30,775 bases of DNA from Tubiluchus corallicola (taxonomy: Eukaryota > Priapulida > Priapulimorpha > Priapulimorphida > Tubiluchidae): positions 1-30,775 of the forward strand of contig JAQGDQ010002455.1 in NCBI GenBank assembly GCA_030141605.1. Direction: 5' to 3'. Positions within the stretch are counted from its first letter, which is position 1; each line of letters starts with the position of its first letter. The translations under genes were made by a program, and so were the position numbers. This document shows positions 16,447-24,447 of this stretch, in pieces. The notes under the pieces were generated by a model that saw only the letters and a list, made by a program, of their open reading frames with translations, did no database searches and was not told where the DNA came from.

Positions 16447-17490
16447 ATGAGCAGAGAAATAGATATAGTTTCACTACTTCGCAAAAATATACGCTCCCTG
16501 AAGCCATACTCATCTGCGAGGAGTGAGTATCAGGGGAGAGAGGCTGTTCTTCTTGATGCTAATGAAAGTCCTTTTAATGAGCCATTTAATCGCTATCCTG
16601 ATCCAAATCAGACAGAGTTGAAGGAGAGGATTGGAGAGATGAAGGGTGTTGCTCCTGGCAATATTTTTCTTGGAAATGGTAGCGATGAGGCTATTGATTT
16701 GCTTATCAGGGCATTTGCTTCGCCGAGAGAGGATAATATAGTAACTATTTCTCCTACGTATGGGATGTATAAAGTGGCAGCCGATATAAATGATGTAGAG
16801 GTGAGGGATGCTCCTCTGGGCTCTGATTTTTCACTTGTCCCGGATCGGGTGCTTGACCGGGTAACACCAAATACAAAGTTACTGTTTCTCTGCTCACCCA
16901 ATAATCCAACGGGTAATATATTGGAATGGAGGGATATTAAGACTATTCTTAGTTTATATGATGGAATAGTTGTAGTTGATGAGGCCTATATCGACTTTTG
17001 CCCGGGGAGGTCATTAATTCCACATATGACATATTTTAATAATCTCGTTATTTTACAGACGTTTTCTAAGGCGTGGGGAATGGCAGGAATGAGGCTGGGT
17101 ATGGCATTTGGAGATACAGTACTGATTGATGCACTAACTCATATAAAGTACCCATACAACCTGAATATGGCGACTCAGCTTAAAGCATTAGAGATAATCG
17201 AGCAGGAGGATAGAAAGTCCGATTGGGTTAAGGCTATTATAGATGAGAGGGAGAGGATGGCATTTAGGCTGAAGGAGTTGCCTTTTGTCAGCCATGTTTA
17301 TGACAGCGATTCCAATTTTCTATTAGTTAAGACAGATAGCCCGAAGAAGATTTATGAGCATCTGGTTGGGAAAAATATAATAGTGCGCGACAGGTCGGAA
17401 GTTATTTTGTGTGAAGGGTGTATTCGTATAACTATAGGTAGTGAAAAGGAGAATTTTGCCCTTCTGAGTGCGTTGGAGCAGCTTGTCTGA
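16447..17490 (+). CDS. hisC: Histidinol-phosphate aminotransferase
   Basis: A PLP-dependent class I/II aminotransferase converting imidazole acetol phosphate to histidinol phosphate. It has 347 residues with the expected LDANESPFN start motif, CSPNNPTGN, VVVDEAYIDF, and the PLP lysine Lys208 in TFSKAWGMAGMRLGM. The gap from hisD is 99 bases and has no clear hairpin. hisB follows after 19 bases. Given the context, histidine synthesis is the natural role rather than another aminotransfer reaction. Confidence 0.95.
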   Translation: MSREIDIVSLLRKNIRSLKPYSSARSEYQGREAVLLDANESPFNEPFNRYPDPNQTELKERIGEMKGVAPGNIFLGNGSDEAIDLLIRAFASPREDNIVTISPTYGMYKVAADINDVEVRDAPLGSDFSLVPDRVLDRVTPNTKLLFLCSPNNPTGNILEWRDIKTILSLYDGIVVVDEAYIDFCPGRSLIPHMTYFNNLVILQTFSKAWGMAGMRLGMAFGDTVLIDALTHIKYPYNLNMATQLKALEIIEQEDRKSDWVKAIIDERERMAFRLKELPFVSHVYDSDSNFLLVKTDSPKKIYEHLVGKNIIVRDRSEVILCEGCIRITIGSEKENFALLSALEQLV

Positions 17491-17509
17491 AAATGATGAT
17501 TATTAAGAT

Positions 17510-18634
17510 ATGAAAAAAGTACTGTTTATTGACAGGGATGGAACTCTTGTAGTGGAACCTCCGGTAGATTTTCAACTTGATTCTCTTGAGAAATTGGAGT
17601 TTATACCAGGGGTGTTTAGGGGGTTGTATAATATTGATAGGCATCTTGATTTTGAGTTTGTTATGGTTACTAATCAAGATGGGCTGGGGACTAAGTCATT
17701 CCCTGAGGATAGTTTCTGGCCTGCGCACAATAAGATTGTAAAGGCGTTTCAAAATGAAGGTGTTACGTTTTCAGAGGTTCTAATTGACCGTTCGCTACCT
17801 GAAGATAACGCTATGACCAGGAAGCCGGGAACTGCCATGTTAAAGCACTATATGGATGGCTCTTTCGATCTTTCCAATTCGTACGTAATAGGAGATCGGG
17901 ATAGTGATGTAGGACTGGCAAAGAACCTTGGGGCAAAGGCTATTTTTTTAAGCTGCAGTGATAGTGCCGGATGGCAGTTGTCTGAAGATTTACAAAGCTT
18001 TTGTTCATTTATAGCTAACAGCTGGGATGATGTGTTTACTTTTCTGGCAAGGGAAGAGCGTACAGCTGTTGTTTCGAGAAAGACTTCTGAGACGGATATT
18101 GATGTTGAGTTGACCTTGGACGGGAGTGGGGAGTGCAGTGTATCTACCGGGATTAGTTTTTTTGATCATATGCTGGATCAAATAGGGCGTCACTCTGGAT
18201 GTGATTTGAGAGTGGTATCCAGAGGCGACCTGCATGTTGATGAGCATCATACTATTGAGGATACAGGTATAGCGTTTGGGGAGGCGCTAAAAAAAGCGTT
18301 AGGAGACAAGAGGGGTGTTGAGCGTTACGGTTATTGTTTACCAATGGATGATTGCCTGGCACAAGTGGTGCTCGATTTTGGGGGTAGACCGTACCTGGTG
18401 TGGGAGGCAGAGTTTCACAGGGAGTATGTCGGGGATATGCCTACAGAGATGTTTTACCACTTTTTTAAAGCGGTATCGGATGCAGCATTATGTAATCTGA
18501 ATATAAAGGCAGAGGGGGCAAATGAGCATCATAAGATTGAAGGTATCTTCAAAGCTTTTGCGCGTGCTATTAAGATGGCAGTAAGAAAAGATATATTCAA
18601 GCAGTCACTTCCCAGCACTAAAGGGGTGTTGTAA
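17510..18634 (+). CDS. hisB: Bifunctional histidinol-phosphatase / imidazoleglycerol-phosphate dehydratase
   Basis: A fusion protein of 374 residues that performs two histidine pathway steps. Residues 1 to about 165 form a HAD phosphatase with the nucleophile motif DRDGT (Asp8 and Asp10), [13 protein letters not shown] and GDRDSDV. Residues from about 180 form the dehydratase, with [14 protein letters not shown], the metal-binding DEHHTIEDT, and [17 protein letters not shown]. The zinc-binding cysteine cluster known from the E. coli phosphatase half is absent here ([17 protein letters not shown]). It ends the hisGDCB cluster; hisH, hisA, hisF and hisI are not in the window. Confidence 0.96.
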   Translation: MKKVLFIDRDGTLVVEPPVDFQLDSLEKLEFIPGVFRGLYNIDRHLDFEFVMVTNQDGLGTKSFPEDSFWPAHNKIVKAFQNEGVTFSEVLIDRSLPEDNAMTRKPGTAMLKHYMDGSFDLSNSYVIGDRDSDVGLAKNLGAKAIFLSCSDSAGWQLSEDLQSFCSFIANSWDDVFTFLAREERTAVVSRKTSETDIDVELTLDGSGECSVSTGISFFDHMLDQIGRHSGCDLRVVSRGDLHVDEHHTIEDTGIAFGEALKKALGDKRGVERYGYCLPMDDCLAQVVLDFGGRPYLVWEAEFHREYVGDMPTEMFYHFFKAVSDAALCNLNIKAEGANEHHKIEGIFKAFARAIKMAVRKDIFKQSLPSTKGVL

Positions 18635-18711
18635 GCTGCTGCTGAGTTATAGCTGTGTCGAACAGCAAAGTAAGTGAAGGCTATCACTATTTACAAATTG
18701 CTGTTAATCTT
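18635..18711 (+). repeat. Left remnant of the tandem array, up to the IS insertion
   Basis: The last part, GTGAAGGCTATC and then TTTACAAATTGCTGTTAATCTT in two pieces, corresponds to the end of the array unit (GATAAAGGCTTTA then TTTTACAGATCTGCCG then TTAATCTT). The transposon interrupts it exactly here. The remnant is more diverged than the units to the right. Confidence 0.5.
18704..18711. repeat. 8-bp target site duplication, left copy
   Basis: TTAATCTT lies immediately outside the left terminal repeat and is repeated exactly at 20050-20057, as expected for an IS256-family insertion. Confidence 0.9.
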
Positions 18712-18750
18712 GACACTGTTTCACAAAGTGTGTAAACTAAAAAAATACCG

Positions 18751-18778
18751 AGGGTTTGGCTATTTATAGCTGGACCCT
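18751..18778 (-). terminator. Terminator of the IS transposase gene
   Basis: On the minus strand AGGGT (18778-18774) pairs with ACCCT (18755-18751), with an inner GCTA/TAGC stem, and a T-run follows beyond CGGTA. It overlaps the transposase stop codon region and lies just inside the left terminal repeat. Confidence 0.6.
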
Positions 18779-19960
18779 TTTTTCAAATATAACTAAGAAC
18801 TGATTCAAGACAATGCCCCAGTTTCTGATTGGCATTGACCATTTTTTAGTTGCTTCTCTGGTTGCCAAAAATACAGATTTCATTACAGCCTGGTCTGACG
18901 GGAATGAAAGTTTGTTTTTTGTGTATTTTCTGATTTTTCCGTTGAGATTCTCAATCAGGTTGGTTGTATAAATTATCTTTCTGATTTCCAGCGGAAACTC
19001 AAAGAATACTGTTAGGTCTTCCCAGTTGTCTCGCCAGCTTTTAATTGCGTAAGAGTATTTATCCTCCCAAGCTGCTGCAAAATCTTCTAAAGCTGCTTTT
19101 GCAGCCTCTTTTGTAGGGGCGTTATAGATTTGCTTCATATCTTTTGTAAATGCCTTTTTATCTTTCCAAACCACGTATCTGCTTGCGTTACGGATTTGAT
19201 GAACAACACATATTTGTGTTTTAGATTCAGGGAAAACAGTTCGGATAGTATCTGTAAAGCCATTCAAGTTATCTGTTGCCGTAATCAGGATATCGTTAAC
19301 TCCACGGGCTTTTATATCGGTAAGTACATTCATCCAAAAGGCAGCGGACTCACTCTTGCCCAACCATAAGCCAAGAACCTCTTTTTTCCCATCTCTGCGA
19401 AGTCCTACGGCAATGTAAACGGTTTTGTTGACGACCTTAGAGTTCTCCCGCACTTTAAATACAATGCCATCCATCCAAACAATGAGGTATACAATTTCCA
19501 GAGGTCGGTTCTGCCACGCTACAATGTCGTTGGTGACTGAATCGGTAATCCTTGATATGGTGGATGTGGAAACTTCAAAACCGTATAGCTCCCGAATTTG
19601 CTCTTCAATATCGCTATTACTCATTCCTTTAGCATAAAACGAAACAATGATATTCTCTAAGCCATCGACCATGTTCCCTCCTTTGGGTACAATCATCGGA
19701 TTAAACGAAGCATCACGGTCTCGGGGAACCTGAATGTTGGATTCTCCCAGAGTGGTTCGGACTCTCTTCTCTGAATAGCCATTGCGGGCATTCTGATTAT
19801 CCGATTTTTGATTCTTATCATAGCCTAAATGACCATCGAGTTCTCCTTCAAGCATCTTTTCAATGCCTCGTTTTTGGAGCTCTTGTAAAAAACCATTGAG
19901 CTCTTCCCCTGAATTAAACTGTTCAAGGAAATCATCATTTAATAAATCTTCTTTTTTCAT
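18764..19960 (-). CDS. IS256-family (mutator-type) transposase
   Basis: A 398-residue DDE transposase, full length for the family. The acidic triad is Asp164 (VWMDGI), Asp230 (TATDNLNG) and Glu337 ([14 protein letters not shown]), with [12 protein letters not shown], the IS256 signature block, between the second and third. The N-terminal part contains [10 protein letters not shown] and [13 protein letters not shown], also typical. The ATG at 19960 gives [15 protein letters not shown]. No frameshift or stop interrupts it. It is the only gene of the element at 18712-20049. Confidence 0.97.
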   Translation of the reverse strand: MKKEDLLNDDFLEQFNSGEELNGFLQELQKRGIEKMLEGELDGHLGYDKNQKSDNQNARNGYSEKRVRTTLGESNIQVPRDRDASFNPMIVPKGGNMVDGLENIIVSFYAKGMSNSDIEEQIRELYGFEVSTSTISRITDSVTNDIVAWQNRPLEIVYLIVWMDGIVFKVRENSKVVNKTVYIAVGLRRDGKKEVLGLWLGKSESAAFWMNVLTDIKARGVNDILITATDNLNGFTDTIRTVFPESKTQICVVHQIRNASRYVVWKDKKAFTKDMKQIYNAPTKEAAKAALEDFAAAWEDKYSYAIKSWRDNWEDLTVFFEFPLEIRKIIYTTNLIENLNGKIRKYTKNKLSFPSDQAVMKSVFLATREATKKWSMPIRNWGIVLNQFLVIFEKRVQL

Positions 19961-19989
19961 TACTGTCTAAAGTTTTAAAATTAAACAAA

Positions 19990-20021
19990 AAAATGCCGAG
20001 GGTTGCAACCCTCGGCATTTT
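19990..20021. terminator. Perfect 32-bp palindrome inside the right end of the IS
   Basis: The palindrome is centred between 20005 and 20006 with core GCCGAGGG / CCCTCGGC and A- and T-runs at the outer ends. It lies between the right terminal repeat and the transposase start, so it can stop transcription entering from outside. Such shielding is known in several IS families; the role here is inferred. Confidence 0.75.
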
Positions 20022-20049
20022 CTATTTACACAGTTTATGAGATAGTGCT

Positions 20050-20057
20050 TTAATCTT
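20050..20057. repeat. 8-bp target site duplication, right copy
   Basis: TTAATCTT, identical to 18704-18711, borders the right terminal repeat of the IS. Confidence 0.9.
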
Positions 20058-20115
20058 TAAGAACTGGACGTTCATCACTATTTTTTTGATTTTTGTCAAC
20101 TTAATTTTGTTATAG

Positions 20116-20230
20116 TTAGGAGTGTTTGTTTCTTAGCCGATACCAAAACCTTTTATTATATATTCTTAGTTTTTATATAAGATTAAAAGAGGATAGGGGC
20201 TGCAATCAAGTTGCAGCTCCTATTTTTTTT
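20116..20230 (+). ncRNA. Candidate small RNA of array unit A
   Basis: A TAATTTTG box (20102-20109), matching the Bacteroidota -7 consensus TAnnTTTG, precedes this stretch. The stretch ends in a strong intrinsic terminator: ATAGGGGCTGCAA (20193-20205) pairs with TTGCAGCTCCTAT (20211-20223, one G-U pair) and runs into eight T residues. The intervening 80 bases contain no convincing open frame. No matching -33 TTTG at the usual spacing was found, so the promoter is tentative. The start at 20116 is approximate. Function unknown. Confidence 0.35.
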
Positions 20231-20311
20231 AAATGGCGTTTTATGTTTTCATTTTTTTTACCTGATAAAGGCTTTATTAAATCTGTGTTTTGCAATTTTA
20301 CAGATCTGCCG

Positions 20312-20555
20312 TTAATCTTTAAAAATTGGACGTTCATCACTATTTTTTTGATTTTTGTTAATCTAATTTTGTTATAAAGTTATATGTTATTTTTATTGTA
20401 ATCAAAACTTTATTATATTAATTTTATTTTTTATATAAAGAGATAAAAATGCAAATCGCTGCAAACTTATTTTTAATTATTATTTTATGTTTTCATTTTT
20501 TTTACCTGATAAAGGCTTTATTAAATCTGTGTTTTGCAATTTTACAGATCTGCCG
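20312..20555 (+). repeat. Tandem array unit B (244 bp), degenerate
   Basis: The ends match units A and C (TTAATCTTTAAAAATTGGAC at the start, the TTTTACAGATCTGCCG end). The TAATTTTG box is kept (20364-20371). The middle has diverged and the terminator hairpin is lost: GCTGCAAACT remains where the paired arms should be. Confidence 0.85.
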
Positions 20556-20816
20556 TTAATCTTTAAGAACTGGACGTTCATCACTATTTTTTTGATTTTT
20601 GTCAACTTAATTTTGTTATAGTTAGGAGTGTTTGTTTCTTAGCCGGTACCAAAACCTTTTATTATATATTCTTAGTTTTTATATAAGATTAAAAGAGGAT
20701 AGGGGCTGCAGTTAAGTTGTAGCTCCTATTTTTTTTAAATGGCGTTTTATGTTTTCATTTTTTTACCTGATAAAGGCCTTATTAAATCTGTGTTTTGCAA
20801 TTTTACAGATCTGCCG
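20556..20816 (+). repeat. Tandem array unit C (261 bp)
   Basis: Almost identical to unit A along its whole length. The box is at 20608-20615. In the terminator hairpin, GGGGCTGCAG pairs with TTGTAGCTCC, so the differences from unit A fall where G-U pairs preserve the fold. Confidence 0.9.
20622..20737 (+). ncRNA. Candidate small RNA of array unit C
   Basis: Same arrangement as in unit A: box at 20608-20615, hairpin 20699-20711 with 20717-20729, then a T-run. Pairing is retained despite substitutions in both arms, which favours a structured product over passive repetition. The start is approximate and expression is not shown. Confidence 0.35.
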
Positions 20817-20999
20817 TTAATCTTTAAAAATTGGACGTTCATCACTATTTTTTTGATTTTTGTCAACTTAATTTTGTTATAGTTAGGAGTGTTTGTTTCT
20901 TAGCCGATACCAAAACCTTTTATTATATACTCTTAGTTTTTATATAAGATTAAAAGAGGATAGGGGCTGCAATCAAGTTGCAGCTCCTATCCTCTTTTA
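20817..20999 (+). repeat. Tandem array unit D (truncated after the hairpin)
   Basis: Matches units A and C up to the terminator and stops there. Box at 20869-20876. The hairpin is longer than in the other units, and the array ends at it. Confidence 0.88.
20883..20999 (+). ncRNA. Candidate small RNA of array unit D
   Basis: Box at 20869-20876 and a 22-bp hairpin (20951-20972 with 20978-20999, loop TCAAG, one G-U pair), whose outer arms TAAAAGAGG and CCTCTTTTA make it symmetric and potentially able to terminate on both strands. The start is approximate and expression is not shown. Confidence 0.33.
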
Positions 21000-21008
21000 C
21001 CTCTTCAA

Positions 21009-21132
21009 ATCTTTTGCAAAGCGAAGTGTATCATTTTAGCTTAGATTGAGGATAACCCGCAGTTTGTGTAGTTTATTGATATAGATGAGGACTTTGACGA
21101 AAATATTGATAGAGAGATGAGTTTTGCGAAGT
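21009..21132 (+). repeat. Dispersed coding-like element, copy R6 (inverted relative to most copies)
   Basis: The plus strand reads ILA, stop, IEDNPQFV, stop, FIDIDEDFDENIDREMSFAK, the cleanest match to the second half of the family consensus. It lies between the tandem array and the 3' end of pheS. Confidence 0.75.
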
Positions 21133-21219
21133 TCTCATTTTGTGCTTTTGGTGCAAGAGGAGGAGGGAGCTTCTTACCGATTTCTATATCGTACGGTTTT
21201 TTTAATTTGCAAGGAGTGG

Positions 21220-22239
21220 TTAGTTAGCTATTATAAACTGATTTAGAAATCTGACATCATTTTCAAAATAGAGACGCAGATCATTGATTCCGAATTTTAG
21301 CATTGCTATGCGTTCAATACCCATTCCAAAAGCAAATCCTGTGTATTTATTGTTGTCAATACCGGATGCGCTCAATACATCTGGGTCTACCATGCCACAA
21401 CCAAGAATTTCGAGCCATCCGGTGTATTTGCAAACGTTACATCCTGCCCCTTTGCAAATAGAGCATGAAACATCTACCTCTGCAGATGGTTCAGTGAAAG
21501 GAAAGAAAGATGGCCTCATGCGTATTTCCGTCTTATTTCCAAATAGTTCTTTTGCAAAGTAGATGAGAGTTTGCCTGAGGTCAGCAAAAGAGACATCTTC
21601 ATCAATATACAGGCCTTCCACCTGGTGGAACATACAGTGGGCGCGTGCTGATATTGCTTCATTTCGAAATACTCTGCCGGGTGCTATAGTGCGAATGGGA
21701 GGAGAGGTTGTTTCCATATCGTGTACCTGGACAGACGATGTGTGTGTACGCAGTAGGATATCGGGGTTGCGCTGAATGAAAAACGTATCTTGCATATCGC
21801 GCGCAGGATGATCTTCCGGAAAGTTTAATGCGCTAAATACATGCCAGTCATCTTCTATTTCGGGTCCCTCAGATACGGTAAACCCGAGCCGCTTAAGAAT
21901 GTCTAATATTTCGTTTTTTACTATTGATAAGGGGTGTCGGCTACCAAGTTTTGCTGGTTCACCGGGGAGAGTAAGGTCTGTGGTTGAGTGGTTGCTATCC
22001 TGCTTTTTTAGCCCCTCATGGATAAGGGTTATTTTCTCCCGAGCAAATTTTCTAAGAGTGTTTATGGCTTGCCCTATTTCTTTTTTTTGCTCTGGAGGAA
22101 CTTTATGAAAGCGATTAAAAAGGTCTGCTATTACACCTTTTTTGCCCAAATATTTGATGCGTATCTCTTCCGCTTCTTCAAAAGAGTGAATAGTTAGTTT
22201 TTCTACTTCTTTCTGTATTTTATTAATGAGGTCTATCAT
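21220..22239 (-). CDS. pheS: Phenylalanyl-tRNA synthetase alpha subunit
   Basis: The catalytic subunit of the alpha2beta2 enzyme charging tRNA-Phe. The 339 residues comprise an N-terminal coiled region (to about residue 90) and the class II catalytic core. Motif 2 appears as RVFRNEAISARAHCMFHQVE and motif 3 as GFAFGMGIERIAMLKFG. The cysteine-rich segment CSICKGAGCNVCKYTGW and ILGCGMVDPDVL are typical of PheS. The ATG at 22239 gives MIDLINKIQKEVEKL. pheT is not adjacent in this window. The KAS III-like gene lies 99 bases upstream. Confidence 0.97.
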   Translation of the reverse strand: MIDLINKIQKEVEKLTIHSFEEAEEIRIKYLGKKGVIADLFNRFHKVPPEQKKEIGQAINTLRKFAREKITLIHEGLKKQDSNHSTTDLTLPGEPAKLGSRHPLSIVKNEILDILKRLGFTVSEGPEIEDDWHVFSALNFPEDHPARDMQDTFFIQRNPDILLRTHTSSVQVHDMETTSPPIRTIAPGRVFRNEAISARAHCMFHQVEGLYIDEDVSFADLRQTLIYFAKELFGNKTEIRMRPSFFPFTEPSAEVDVSCSICKGAGCNVCKYTGWLEILGCGMVDPDVLSASGIDNNKYTGFAFGMGIERIAMLKFGINDLRLYFENDVRFLNQFIIAN

Positions 22240-22338
22240 CTTTTGATTTTTATTGAAGGGTGCAAGCTTACAGGATTCTTCTGTGGAAACAGTATGCTCT
22301 ATATAGTCAAAGAAGTTTTTTATTGTCGATAAGGGCTG

Positions 22339-23424
22339 TTAAGGTATTTTGTATACGATAGAGTTGATATTCATACCAGCGCCTACAGATGCAAGGATTA
22401 ATATATCTCCTGAGTTTACAGAGTGTCCCTCCATTTTCCCTTTTGTAACAAGGTCATATAAGACAGGTACTGTTGCTGCCGAAGAGTTACCAAATTTACC
22501 GATTGTCATAGGCATTACGCTTTTATCGCATGTCTTTTTTTCGTAAACCTTGAAGATTCTTTCCAGTATTGCCTGGTTCATCTTTTCGTTTGCCTGATGA
22601 ATGAGTACTTTTTTTACGTCGTCGAGATGCAGTTTTGCTTTATCAAGGCTCTCTTTAACAGTTGTCGGAACATTTGCTAGTGCGTAGAGGTATACTTTGT
22701 TTCCCTTCATCCTTATATACAGGTCTCCCCCTTTGTAATTTTTATTCAGTGATTCTCCCATTGATAGAAACTCTACTCCTTCGGCTGAGTCAGAACGACT
22801 TGATTGAGAGAGTATTCCTACAGGCACCTCACTCTCTTTTGCTTCAACGATAACAGCACCGGCTCCATCTGCAAATATCATACAGTCGCGGTCATATGGG
22901 TCTCCATGGTATGAGGTGGTGTCTGCTCCAATTACAACACCACGTTTGTAAACGCCACTTTTAATATAGGCATCTGCCATAATCATGGCTGTTGTCCAGC
23001 CCGGACATCCCGCAATCACATCGTGACAAAAGCATTTGTGGTTTTTAATTTTCAAGTGCTTCTTTACTTTGTTTGATAGAGGGGGGACTATATCTATGCG
23101 GTGATTTGTAGATTTTGAGTCTCCAAAGTTATGTGCAAATAGAATGAAGTCTAAGGATTCGATGTCGCATTTGGATGACTTGATAGCATCATTTACGGCA
23201 AAAGCTGCCATGTCGCTCGTTGTGTGAGCTGGATCAATGTATCTGCGCTCATCGATATTGGTTATTTCGTGAAATTTTTGTATAACCTCTTCAGTTGTTT
23301 TGTCAAGTCTATCATATGTTGTAGGGTCATAGAACTCCGAGTTCAAGAAGTGGCTGTTGTTAACTGATCTTGAGGGAGTAAACGAGCCTGATGCTATAAT
23401 AGTAGTGTAAGTTTTTTTATTCAT
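22339..23424 (-). CDS. 3-oxoacyl-ACP synthase III-like (FabH/KAS III family) protein
   Basis: A 361-residue thiolase-fold condensing enzyme. The catalytic triad is Cys140 (DVIAGCPGWTTAM), His276 (LIHQANEKM) and Asn313 (GKFGNSSAATVP), with FADGAGAVIVE and a C-terminal SVGAGMNINSIVY. The spacing and an N-terminal insertion (FYDPTTYDRLDKTTEEVIQK) differ from housekeeping FabH, so a specialised beta-ketoacyl synthase is likely; the substrate is unknown. It starts 23 bases after lpxH on the same strand, so co-transcription with lipid A synthesis is probable. That neighbour suggests an envelope-lipid role, but this is inference. Confidence 0.85.
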   Translation of the reverse strand: MNKKTYTTIIASGSFTPSRSVNNSHFLNSEFYDPTTYDRLDKTTEEVIQKFHEITNIDERRYIDPAHTTSDMAAFAVNDAIKSSKCDIESLDFILFAHNFGDSKSTNHRIDIVPPLSNKVKKHLKIKNHKCFCHDVIAGCPGWTTAMIMADAYIKSGVYKRGVVIGADTTSYHGDPYDRDCMIFADGAGAVIVEAKESEVPVGILSQSSRSDSAEGVEFLSMGESLNKNYKGGDLYIRMKGNKVYLYALANVPTTVKESLDKAKLHLDDVKKVLIHQANEKMNQAILERIFKVYEKKTCDKSVMPMTIGKFGNSSAATVPVLYDLVTKGKMEGHSVNSGDILILASVGAGMNINSIVYKIP

Positions 23425-23447
23425 AAATATTTAAATATTTAACAATG

Positions 23448-24218
23448 TTATCTAGAGGTATTTATAGAAAATGTCTTCAAGCTAAAAGCTTTTCCGTCAA
23501 ATACTCCGTATGTACACTTCTGTAGCCAATCGCCAAGAAGGAATAGTTTACATTTTTTTTCAAAGTCAAGCTCGAGCGGTATATGGCGGTGCCCAAAAAC
23601 AAAGTAGTCAAAGTGATTCCCTGCTTTGAGTGTTTTATGTACAAACTGTATCTGCTCTTCATCTTTTTCGTGCTTAAGGCGCGATTTTTCTTCGTGGTTA
23701 CAACTTCTACTGTATTTTGAGAAAGCAGTGGCCAACCAAAATGCCAGATCCGGATGCATTGCGTAAACAGATTTTTTTACAATTTTACTTAAAAGCAACC
23801 ACTTTAATAGTTTGTAACTTCGACTTGAGCCGTCCAGACCATCACCATGGGCAAGAAAAAACCGCTTACCCATTAATTCCACTTCGTAAGGCTTGTCATG
23901 TACAATTGCGCCGATTTCTGCGGATAAATAGTCTGATATCCAGAAATCATGGTTGCCCCGAAAAAAATGAATAGGTATGTCGCTATCTACAATTTCTGCA
24001 ATTTTTCCAAGTAAGCGAGTAAATCCTCGAGGGATAACACTCTTATACTCGATCCAGAAGTCAAAAATGTCTCCTAACAAAAATATGGCCGCTGCATCGT
24101 CTTTTATTTGATTTAACCAGCTAGTGAATAGTAGTTCACGTTTGCTGGCTCTACCAGACAGTGATGTTCCAACAAGGTGGACATCAGATGCGAAATATAT
24201 ATTTTTTCGCGTTGTCAC
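23448..24218 (-). CDS. lpxH: UDP-2,3-diacylglucosamine diphosphatase (LpxH-like)
   Basis: A 256-residue calcineurin-like phosphoesterase of the lipid A pathway, hydrolysing UDP-diacylglucosamine to lipid X at the inner membrane. All metal-binding motifs are visible: SDVHL (Asp12, His14), LLGDIFDFW (Asp50), RGNHDFW (Asn89, His90), LAHGDG (His124) and FGHRHIP (His210, His212). GDIFDFW together with the GNHDFW variant is the LpxH type rather than LpxI or LpxG. Start ATG at 24218. The KAS III-like gene follows after 23 bases. Confidence 0.9.
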   Translation of the reverse strand: MTTRKNIYFASDVHLVGTSLSGRASKRELLFTSWLNQIKDDAAAIFLLGDIFDFWIEYKSVIPRGFTRLLGKIAEIVDSDIPIHFFRGNHDFWISDYLSAEIGAIVHDKPYEVELMGKRFFLAHGDGLDGSSRSYKLLKWLLLSKIVKKSVYAMHPDLAFWLATAFSKYSRSCNHEEKSRLKHEKDEEQIQFVHKTLKAGNHFDYFVFGHRHIPLELDFEKKCKLFLLGDWLQKCTYGVFDGKAFSLKTFSINTSR

Positions 24219-24308
24219 TCAGTTTTAAATAATTCAAAGTAATTCAATTTTGCATTGAAGCAAAAGCTTTACAAAGATATATGTAAAAACCAATTTTTCA
24301 ATATATAA

Positions 24309-24392
24309 GATCTTTTGCAAAGCTCACCTCTATTCTTGTTAAAGCCACCATTTACATCAGTAAGCTGTAATTTTTCATCAAATTTTCCTTGT
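24309..24392 (-). repeat. Dispersed coding-like element, copy R7 (partial)
   Basis: The minus strand translates without a stop as GKFDEKLQLTDVNGGFNKNR then GELCKR, matching the second half of the consensus. The first half is missing. It fills part of the 229-base gap between the tolC-like gene and lpxH. Confidence 0.7.
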
Positions 24393-24447
24393 TAGTGCTA
24401 TAAGTTTTTCTCATCATAATATATATAAGTAGTTGGATTGTTAGTGT

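Larger units (their letters stand above)
18712..20049 (-). mobile_element. Complete IS256-family insertion sequence, 1338 bp
   Basis: A full element bounded by 25-bp imperfect terminal inverted repeats (18712-18736 and 20025-20049, 19 of 25 matching; both end internally in TGTGTAAA). It is flanked by a perfect 8-bp duplication, TTAATCTT. Similarity between the ends extends inward as ATACCGAGGGTT at the left and ATGCCGAGGGTT at the right. It carries one uninterrupted transposase gene and hairpins just inside both ends. The element sits inside a tandem-repeat unit downstream of hisB and disrupts no gene. Intact frame, ends and duplication suggest a recent and possibly active copy. Confidence 0.95.
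20050..20311 (+). repeat. Tandem array unit A (262 bp)
   Basis: The unit begins TTAATCTTTAAGAACTGGAC and ends with TTTTACAGATCTGCCG just before the next TTAATCTT. It is nearly identical to unit C. It contains a TAATTTTG box at 20102-20109 and a terminator hairpin at 20193-20230. Its first 8 bases are also the right copy of the IS target duplication. Confidence 0.9.

Noticed and set aside
18635-20049. The his operon cut by the IS, with loss of hisH, hisA, hisF and hisI
   Set aside because: The IS lies in the repeat array, not in a gene, and hisGDCB as a separate block is common in this phylum.
20126-20377. 83-codon open frame across array units A and B
   Set aside because: It runs through the terminator hairpin, is low in complexity, and is not kept in the other units.
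20050-20999. Tandem array considered as a CRISPR
   Set aside because: Units are 244-262 bp and repeated along their whole length, with no short repeat/unique spacer alternation and no cas genes.
22240-22338. Gap between pheS and the KAS III-like gene checked for a tRNA or T-box
   Set aside because: No cloverleaf, T-box sequence or strong hairpin could be found.
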